Origin: Kutzneria sp036403095
Lineage (GTDB): Bacteria; Actinomycetota; Actinomycetes; Mycobacteriales; Pseudonocardiaceae
NCBI GenBank assembly: GCA_036403095.1
Contig: DASWRQ010000419.1
Span: forward strand, 1 to 22,439
DNA: 22,439 nucleotides
Reading direction: 5' to 3'
The translations under genes and the position numbers were made by a program. Positions 17,708 to 22,439 of this stretch are shown here, piece after piece. Numbering within the stretch: the stretch's first letter is position 1; each line of letters starts with the position of its first letter. The notes under the pieces were generated by a model. It was not told where the DNA came from, did no database searches, and saw nothing but the letters and a program-made list of their open reading frames with translations.

Positions 17708-18814
17708 ATGACCAAGCCCATTGGCGCGCACGTCCAGCTCGCCGACCTGCCGCTGCGGGAGGACCTGCGCGGCCGGACGCCCTACGGGGCGCCGCAGCTG
17801 GACGTGCCGGTTCGGCTCAACACCAACGAGAACCCCTACCCGCCGCCGCCCGAGCTGGTCGCCGACGTCGCCGCCGCGGCGGCCGAGATCGCGACCACGC
17901 TGCACCGCTACCCTGACCGCGACGCCGTATCGCTGCGCACCGAGCTCGCCGCCTATCTGGCCTCGTCCACGGGCGTGCCGGTGACGGTGGAGAACGTGTG
18001 GGCGGCCAACGGCTCCAACGAGATCCTCCAGCAGCTGCTCCAGGCGTTCGGCGGCCCCGGCCGCAGCGCGCTGGGCTTCGAGCCGTCGTACTCGATGCAC
18101 CCGATCATCGCCGCCGGCACCCGCACCGACTGGGTGCCCACCCCGCGCCGGCCCGATTTCTCCCTGGACACCGAGGAAGCGGCCCGGGTCATCGTCGAGA
18201 AGGCGCCGGACCTGGTGTTCATCACCAGCCCGAACAACCCGACCGGCCAGGCCATCCCGCTGGACCAGCTGCGCGAGCTGGTCGCCGTGACGCCCGGCGT
18301 GATCGTCATCGACGAGGCGTACGCGGAGTTCAACGAGCACGCCAGCACGCTGGGCCTGCTGGCCGAGTTCGCCGACAAGCTGGTGGTCACGCGGACCATG
18401 AGCAAAGCGTTCGCCTTCGCCGGCGGCCGCCTCGGCTACCTGGCCGCCGCGCCGGCGCTGGTCGACGCGTTGCAGCTGGTGCGTCTGCCGTACCACCTGT
18501 CGGCGCTGACCCAGGCCGCCGCGCTGGCCGCGCTCCGGCACGGCGAGCAGACCCTCGGGTCGGTGGCCAAGCTGGTCGCCGAGCGCCACCGGGTGGTGGA
18601 CTCGTTGGCCGGTATGGGTTTCCAGGTCGTGCCCAGCGACGCCAACTTCGTCCTGTTCGGACGGTTCGACGACGCCAAGGCCGCCTGGCAGTCCTATTTG
18701 GACCGTGGCGTGCTGATCAGGGACGTCGGCATCGCCAACCACCTCAGGGTCAGCATCGGGACGCCGGCGGAGAACGACGCGTTCCTCTCGGCCAGCAAGG
18801 AGATCGCCACATGA
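17708..18814 (+). CDS. hisC: Histidinol-phosphate aminotransferase
   Basis: PLP enzyme of fold type I that transfers an amino group from glutamate to imidazole acetol phosphate in histidine synthesis. The protein has 368 residues. LNTNENPYPPPPELV (38-52) is the family N-terminal signature. SPNNPTG (174-180), the cofactor Asp D202 in IDEAYAEF, the Schiff-base lysine K233 in TRTMSKAFAFAGGRLGY, and R241 of the same motif are all present. ATG 17708 follows the hisD stop directly and the hisC stop overlaps the hisB ATG (ATGA), so the three genes are translationally coupled. Confidence 0.96.
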   Translation: MTKPIGAHVQLADLPLREDLRGRTPYGAPQLDVPVRLNTNENPYPPPPELVADVAAAAAEIATTLHRYPDRDAVSLRTELAAYLASSTGVPVTVENVWAANGSNEILQQLLQAFGGPGRSALGFEPSYSMHPIIAAGTRTDWVPTPRRPDFSLDTEEAARVIVEKAPDLVFITSPNNPTGQAIPLDQLRELVAVTPGVIVIDEAYAEFNEHASTLGLLAEFADKLVVTRTMSKAFAFAGGRLGYLAAAPALVDALQLVRLPYHLSALTQAAALAALRHGEQTLGSVAKLVAERHRVVDSLAGMGFQVVPSDANFVLFGRFDDAKAAWQSYLDRGVLIRDVGIANHLRVSIGTPAENDAFLSASKEIAT

Positions 18815-19410
18815 CCCGGATCGGGCGCATCGAGCGCGCCACCAAGGAGTCCTCCGTGCTGGTCGAGATCGACCTGGACGGCACGGGCAAGGTCGAGATC
18901 GACACCGGCGTGCCGTTCTACGACCACATGCTGACCGCGTTCGGCGTGCACGGCAGCTTCGACCTGGTGGTGCGGGCGACCGGCGACACGCACATCGACG
19001 CCCACCACACCGTGGAGGACGTGGCGATCGTGCTGGGCCAGGCCATCCGCCAGGCGCTGGGCGACAAGGCCGGCATCCGACGGTTCGGCGACTGCTGGAT
19101 ACCGATGGACGAGGCGCTGGCCCACGCCGCCGTCGACGCCTCGGGGCGGCCGTACTGCGTGCACGTCGGCGAGCCGGAGTCGATGGAGTCTTTCACCGTC
19201 GGCAACAACTACGCCACCGTGCTCAACCGGCACGTGTTCGAGTCGCTGGCCTTCCACGCCCAGCTGGCGCTGCACGTCCGCGTGATCCACGGCCGCGACC
19301 CGCACCACATCACCGAGGCCGAGTACAAGGCCATCGCCCGCGCGCTGCGGGCGGCGACCGAGCCGGACCCGCGGGTGTCGGGCGTGCCGTCCACCAAGGG
19401 GGTGCTGTGA
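18811..19410 (+). CDS. hisB: Imidazoleglycerol-phosphate dehydratase
   Basis: Manganese enzyme that dehydrates imidazoleglycerol phosphate to imidazole acetol phosphate. The protein has 199 residues, so it is the monofunctional type without the N-terminal phosphatase of the enterobacterial protein. Metal-binding motifs are DHMLTAFGVHG (38-48), HIDAHHTVED (61-70), and the C-terminal NRHVFESLAFHA and HGRDPHHITEAEYKA. The ribosome site AAGGAG (18798-18803) precedes ATG 18811, which overlaps the hisC stop by 4 nt. The stop in turn overlaps the ATG of a small membrane protein (TGATG). Confidence 0.97.
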   Translation: MTRIGRIERATKESSVLVEIDLDGTGKVEIDTGVPFYDHMLTAFGVHGSFDLVVRATGDTHIDAHHTVEDVAIVLGQAIRQALGDKAGIRRFGDCWIPMDEALAHAAVDASGRPYCVHVGEPESMESFTVGNNYATVLNRHVFESLAFHAQLALHVRVIHGRDPHHITEAEYKAIARALRAATEPDPRVSGVPSTKGVL

Positions 19411-19574
19411 TGTCGCAGCACGAGTACATCGCCATCGCGCTGCTGGCCGTGGCCGGCTTCCTGATCGGCGGCGTCTACACCATGTGGAAGACGGCCAAGA
19501 TCGCCGCGGCGGTGCTGGGCGTGCTCGCCCTGCTGGCCGCCGGCGGCGCGATCGCCTGGTTCATGTCCAGCTGA
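19410..19574 (+). CDS. Small membrane protein downstream of hisB
   Basis: A 54-residue protein reading MSQHEYIAIALLAVAGFLIG at its start and ending AWFMSS. It has two hydrophobic helices (about 6-24 and 30-51) separated by a short basic turn (WKTAK). Its ATG shares a base with the hisB stop (TGATG), so it is translationally coupled to hisB. Small two-helix proteins at this place, between hisB and hisH, are common in actinobacterial histidine operons, which supports it as real. The function is unknown. Its last 14 nt overlap the end of the convergent kptA gene. Confidence 0.75.
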   Translation: MSQHEYIAIALLAVAGFLIGGVYTMWKTAKIAAAVLGVLALLAAGGAIAWFMSS

Positions 19575-20091
19575 GGTAGCCGGCGGGCACGTGTGCGGTG
19601 AGCCAGACTCCGTTGGCGCTCAACCGGAACTCGTGCCCGTCGGCGTGCATGCGGCCGGCGTCCACGGCCAGCACGACCGGCTTGCCGCGGCGCGAGCCCA
19701 CTTTGATCGCCGTGGGGACATCCGGTGACAGGTGGACGTCGTGCCGGGTCATCGGCCGCAGCCCGTCGGTCATGATGGCGTCCAGGAACTTGGCCACCGT
19801 GCCGTGGTAGAGCGTGTCCGGCGGGGTCCGGACCGGCAGGTCGAGCTCGACCGGCACGGTGTGGCCCTGGTTGGCCCGGATCCGGTCGCCGGTCTCGTCG
19901 AAGGCGAAGCGCTGCTTGTCGTTGGTGGCGACGACGAGTTCAAGCTGCTCACGGCTGATGCCGAGGGCGGCGGTCAGCGCCTTGGCGTCGGTCCAGCCAT
20001 CGGGGGAGAGCCGGATGCCGATCTCCTCGGGGGCGTGTCTGAGATAGCGCGACATCCGCCGGGAGAGCCGGTTGGTGTTCTTCTCGTTCAT
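19561..20091 (-). CDS. kptA: RNA 2'-phosphotransferase (Tpt1/KptA family)
   Basis: Transfers an internal RNA 2'-phosphate to NAD, releasing ADP-ribose 1'',2''-cyclic phosphate and nicotinamide. The protein has 176 residues. The N-terminal lobe has SRYLRHAPEEIGI with R18/H19, followed by RIRANQGHT (70-78). The C-terminal NAD lobe has LYHGT (94-98), HLSPD and the VGSRRGKPVVLAVDA segment with R134/R135, then ANGVWLTAHVP. These supply the Arg-His-Arg-Arg set used by the family. Bacteria lack the eukaryotic tRNA splicing that creates its usual substrate, so the physiological role is open. I use ATG 20091; an in-frame ATG at 20130 would add 13 residues. It lies 46 nt after the cyclodeaminase-family gene on the same strand. 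Confidence 0.92.
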   Translation of the reverse strand: MNEKNTNRLSRRMSRYLRHAPEEIGIRLSPDGWTDAKALTAALGISREQLELVVATNDKQRFAFDETGDRIRANQGHTVPVELDLPVRTPPDTLYHGTVAKFLDAIMTDGLRPMTRHDVHLSPDVPTAIKVGSRRGKPVVLAVDAGRMHADGHEFRLSANGVWLTAHVPAGYLSWT

Positions 20092-20137
20092 GTCCCGGAA
20101 GTGTGGGCCGCCGGATCGGCCGACGTCCATCGAGAAT

Positions 20138-21037
20138 TCAGCCGGCCAGGTCGAGCTCGTTGAGCACGTGGTCGGCCAGCAGCACGTCGGTGCCGGCCAG
20201 GCCGGTCGAGCAGAACAGGGTGATCTGGCCCTCGCTGATCCGGCCGGGCAGGTCGCCGGCGATGATGCCGCCGAGGTGGGCCAGCTTGCGTCCGGTGAAG
20301 AACGGGTTGCCGTAGGCGGCGGCCTGCGCGGGCGAGTCGCTGGCCACGATCGCGGCCACGCTGGCCAGCTCCGGCGGCAGCTCGCTGGCGCCGCGCAGCT
20401 TGGGCCCGATCGTGTTGACGTGGCAGCCCGGGGCGAACGCGGTGGCCGGCAGCACCGGCCGGGTCGACTTGGTCGCCACCAGCACGACGTCGGCGTCCCG
20501 CACGGCCTCGACCGAGTCGGCCAGGTCGATGGCGTTGAGCCCGAGCTCGTCACGGGCCCGCGCGGCGAACTTGGCCCGGTTGGCCGGCGTCGGCGAGCTC
20601 ACTCGGACCTCGCTGAAGGTGCGCACCGCGCAGGCGGCCCACAGCTGGGCCCACGACTGCGTGCCGGAGCCGATGACCGCGCACACCGAGGCGTCGTGCT
20701 TGGCCAGCGCGTCGACGGCCGCGCCGCCGAGAGCGCCGGTGCGCAGCGCGCCCAGGGCCGTGCCGACGACGACGCCGCGCAGCGTGCCCACGTTGTCCCA
20801 CACGGCAACCAGCTGGTCGGCGTGCCCGGGCCACAGGCCGTAGCAGCGGAAACCCACGGTGCCGGAAGCATTTCCGCCGACCGTGAACACGAGTTCCGTT
20901 GAGCCGACGTCGATTCCGGTGCGCGGCGGGGCCTTGAGCGTGCCGTGGTAGGCGTCCACGAGGGCGTCTCGGGAAACTCGGACCGCCGCCCCGGCCAGCA
21001 GGGCGGTGCGCACATCGGCGTCCGAGATGACCTTCAC
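20138..21037 (-). CDS. Ornithine cyclodeaminase / mu-crystallin family protein
   Basis: An NAD(P)-binding protein of 299 residues. The N-terminal half has the family pattern ending in GTALGALRTGALGGAAVDAL (R99). The Rossmann loop is GSGTQSWAQ (123-131), and ITLFCSTGLAGTDVLLADH closes the protein. Two residues differ from true ornithine cyclodeaminases: the conserved lysine of the GxK strand is R64 (VGFRCYG), and the segment that carries the catalytic aspartate reads TIGPKLRGASEL, with K213 in its place. Deamination of ornithine is therefore unlikely; reduction of an imino acid or another family reaction is possible. The start is GTG 21037, with a plausible leaderless promoter. Confidence 0.88.
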   Translation of the reverse strand: MKVISDADVRTALLAGAAVRVSRDALVDAYHGTLKAPPRTGIDVGSTELVFTVGGNASGTVGFRCYGLWPGHADQLVAVWDNVGTLRGVVVGTALGALRTGALGGAAVDALAKHDASVCAVIGSGTQSWAQLWAACAVRTFSEVRVSSPTPANRAKFAARARDELGLNAIDLADSVEAVRDADVVLVATKSTRPVLPATAFAPGCHVNTIGPKLRGASELPPELASVAAIVASDSPAQAAAYGNPFFTGRKLAHLGGIIAGDLPGRISEGQITLFCSTGLAGTDVLLADHVLNELDLAG

Positions 21038-21043
21038 GTCTCC

Positions 21044-21072
21044 AGTCTGCGTCCGCCGGCACCGGCCTTCAA
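21044..21072 (-). promoter_or_regulatory. Putative promoter of the cyclodeaminase-family gene
   Basis: Reading the minus strand, TTGAAG (21067-21072), a 17-bp spacer and CAGACT (21044-21049) lie 6 nt before the GTG at 21037. This is the only leaderless candidate in the window with a good -35 at standard spacing. A GGAG just before the GTG is too close to be a normal ribosome site. Confidence 0.45.
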
Positions 21073-21135
21073 GCAGACTTGGGCAGCTGCATCCTTATGG
21101 CGCAACGGTGATCACTGTGTGGTGGGCGGCGCCAC

Positions 21136-21600
21136 TCAGTCGATACCCCCCTCGGCGGCAGCGCGCAGCCGGGGCGCTCCCGGACCGTAGTCGGCCATGC
21201 GGTCCTCGGCGTTGACCAGCGTGCACACCTTCAGCGACAGGCAGCCGCAGCCGACGCAGCCGTTCAGTTTGTCGCGAAGTCGTTGCAGGGAGTCGATTCG
21301 CGCCTCCAGCTCGTCCTTCCACTGCCGCGACAGGCGAGCCCAGTCGGCCTTGGTCGGCGTGCGCTGCTCGGGCAGCGTGGCCAGCGCCGCGCCGATGTCC
21401 TCGAGGCTGAGCCCCACTCGTTGCGCCGTGCGGATGAACGCCAGGCGGCGCAGCACCGAGCGCGGGTAGCGGCGCTGGTTGCCGGCCGTGCGCTCGGCCG
21501 CGATCAGGCCGCGTTCCTCGTAGAACCGCAGCGCCGTCTGCGCGACTCCGCTGCGTTCGGACACCTGGCCGATGGACAGCCAGTCGGGGAGTTTCACCAC
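21136..21600 (-). CDS. soxR: Redox-sensitive transcriptional activator SoxR
   Basis: MerR-family regulator of 154 residues whose oxidised [2Fe-2S] cluster switches on its target promoters. The N-terminal helix-turn-helix and wing are seen in LSIGQVSERSGVAQTALRFYEERGL (split over 8-32) and NQRRYPRSVLRRLAFI. A dimerisation helix covers about 85-114. The cluster motif CxxCxCxxxxxC is complete: C115, C118, C120 and C126 in GCVGCGCLSLKVC. This spacing separates SoxR from other MerR members. The start is GTG 21600, with a -10-like TAGGCT 6 nt before it and no Shine-Dalgarno sequence. In actinomycetes SoxR usually acts without SoxS on genes for quinone- or metabolite-modifying enzymes. Here a SoxR-box-like palindrome lies immediately upstream of its own start. 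Confidence 0.94.
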   Translation of the reverse strand: MVKLPDWLSIGQVSERSGVAQTALRFYEERGLIAAERTAGNQRRYPRSVLRRLAFIRTAQRVGLSLEDIGAALATLPEQRTPTKADWARLSRQWKDELEARIDSLQRLRDKLNGCVGCGCLSLKVCTLVNAEDRMADYGPGAPRLRAAAEGGID

Positions 21601-21606
21601 CCGATG

Positions 21607-21631
21607 AGCCTAACCTGGAGTTAACTCGAAC
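21607..21631 (-). promoter_or_regulatory. SoxR-box-like palindrome and -10 element upstream of soxR
   Basis: GAGTTAACTC (21618-21627) is a perfect 10-bp palindrome inside an 18-bp stretch (21614-21631, plus strand CCT..AGTTAACT.GA..) that agrees with the enterobacterial SoxR box CCTCAAGTTAACTTGAGG at 13 of 18 places. On the minus strand the -10-like TAGGCT (21607-21612) follows, and CTGAGC 19 nt upstream of it could be a -35, the long spacer typical of MerR-type promoters. This suggests autoregulation of soxR. The other side holds only a decayed gene. Confidence 0.6.
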
Positions 21632-21633
21632 GC

Positions 21634-22200
21634 TCAGACCCCTCGCTGCTGTGGCACCATCACCAGCCGATCGGGCGCTCCACCACCCGCCACCCACCAC
21701 CGCACCCGGCCCAGCGTCGGCCACTGCCGCCGGCGTTGGGTGATCGTCGCCACCGTGAACTCCGTCCACAGGAACGAGCTCCGGTCGTCGCAGCCGAACG
21801 GCACGAACCCCCTCGTCGCAGATGGGCGCACCGATCGGGCCGCCAGCGGTCCGGGTCGCACTCGTCGGATTTCGGCGTGCAGTTGCCGGTCCCGGTGCAG
21901 CGATCCCCGGCCGCAGCAGCAGTTCCGCCCCCGGTCACCGCGGGATTCCGCCCAGCCGAACGGGTTTCACCACCGTGCGCATCACCAGCAACACCGGATG
22001 CAGGCGCAACACCCCGCTCACCACGCGTCGGGTGTAGCGCAGGTTCGCCACGTCCATTGCGGTGATGCGGCGGCCGGCCAGCACCGTGTCCACCCCAGCC
22101 GTGCAACCGTGCCGCCGCGTGCGGATGCGAGGCCAACTCGTGCCACGAACACCGTCAGGCAGCCCTTCACCGGCTCCTCGGACGGGAAGAACCGCCGCAT
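21634..22200 (-). pseudogene. Decayed cytochrome P450 (C-terminal half recognisable)
   Basis: Reading the minus strand and switching frames recovers an ordered series of P450 C-terminal segments: LASHPHAAARLH, then DTVLAGRRITAMDVANLRYT, RRVVSGVLRLHPVLLVMRTV (K helix), KPVRLGG, DPDRWRPD, and GFVPFGCDDRSS leading to TEFTVATIT (heme loop and L helix), ending PQQRGV and a stop. The frame changes at least three times, with an in-frame TGA at 21935-21937. Two invariant residues are gone: the Glu of ExxR is Gly (codon at 22013-22015) and the heme cysteine is Ser (codon at 21775-21777). The I-helix motif AGxxTT is not found and may be deleted next to GCLTVFVAR. The product cannot be an active P450. 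The sequence type differs from the intact P450 at 2000-3214. Confidence 0.8.
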
Positions 22201-22439
22201 CAACAGCATTGATCGTGGACTGCCCCGTCGGCCTGACCGCGGTACACCGGCTCGTAGCCCGCCATCGCCGCGTTCACGTCCTGCGCCGTGTTCGGCCCCC
22301 GGTCCAGGGTCAACTGCCGGGCCCCGCTCCGCCGCGGTGGCGACGTGACGCCCATCAGCCTCGGCAATCGTCGGCCGGACACGATGCCCGGTACACAATG
22401 CCCGGGTACGCCCCGTATCTTCCGACCAGTTCACCGGGT
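22201..22439 (-). other. Non-coding or decayed stretch at the window end
   Basis: No clean gene is visible on either strand. The minus strand has two overlapping frames without stops but with no family signal (for example LTLDRGPNTAQDVNAAMAGY), directly upstream of the recognisable P450 remnant. It is most likely the decayed 5' part of that gene or of a neighbour, which would continue beyond the window. Confidence 0.4.

Noticed and set aside
13953..18742. Very long minus-strand open frames opposite the lipoprotein and his genes
   Set aside because: They are shadows: compositionally biased Gly/Arg/His/Val text opposite well-supported genes.
20092..20553. N-terminal extension of kptA in the same frame
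   Set aside because: It runs through the cyclodeaminase-family gene, and the family N-terminus begins near ATG 20091.
21601..22439. Several separate minus-strand small genes at the window end
   Set aside because: The open frames are pieces of one frameshifted P450 remnant, or unsupported sequence, rather than independent genes.

Overview
The window is high-GC, densely coding DNA with many GTG starts and stop/start overlaps (ATGA, GTGA, TGATG). It reads as an actinomycete chromosome, probably of the Pseudonocardiales. Gene order supports this. Partial dnaE, then bioA-bioD-bioB-bsaP-DUF2567, a Nudix regulator divergent from nadA-nadB-nadC, and hisD-hisC-hisB follow the same order as I recall for the dnaE1-to-hisB stretch of mycobacteria (about Rv1547 to Rv1601), with lineage-specific genes inserted.

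Layout. 1-1868: 3' part of DNA polymerase III alpha. 2000-4760: a cytochrome P450 and an S53 (sedolisin) peptidase, 10 nt apart. 4838-8923: biotin block of bioA, bioD, bioB, the biotin synthase auxiliary protein bsaP and a DUF2567-like membrane protein; bioF, which lies between bioA and bioD in mycobacteria, is absent here. 8999-10401 (minus): a stand-alone Lon substrate-binding-domain protein and an NrtR-like Nudix/winged-helix regulator. 10454-13919: nadA-nadB-nadC with overlapping stops and starts, facing the regulator across a palindromic operator. 13938-16208: a PH-like membrane protein and an orphan family-5 solute-binding lipoprotein. 16388-19574: hisD-hisC-hisB and a 54-residue membrane protein; hisH, hisA/priA and hisF do not follow. 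19561-21037 (minus): an RNA 2'-phosphotransferase (kptA) and an ornithine cyclodeaminase-family protein. 21136-21600 (minus): soxR, with a SoxR-box-like palindrome just upstream. 21634 to the window end (minus): a decayed cytochrome P450 with several frameshifts that has lost both the ExxR glutamate and the heme cysteine.

The genes fall into three biosynthetic modules: biotin (BioA, BioD, BioB with an accessory protein), de novo NAD (NadB and NadA make quinolinate, NadC converts it to nicotinate mononucleotide, probably under NrtR control), and histidine (HisD, HisC, HisB). A recurring promoter pattern is visible: a TANNNT or similar -10 hexamer placed 6-8 nt before a GTG or ATG, usually with no Shine-Dalgarno sequence. 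It suggests leaderless transcripts for about ten genes. I see no mobile element, CRISPR array, tRNA or rRNA, and no clear candidate for a wholly new multi-gene system. The most informative points are the shared leaderless architecture, the nrtR/nadA operator, bsaP, the gaps in the bio and his clusters, and the decaying P450 beside soxR.
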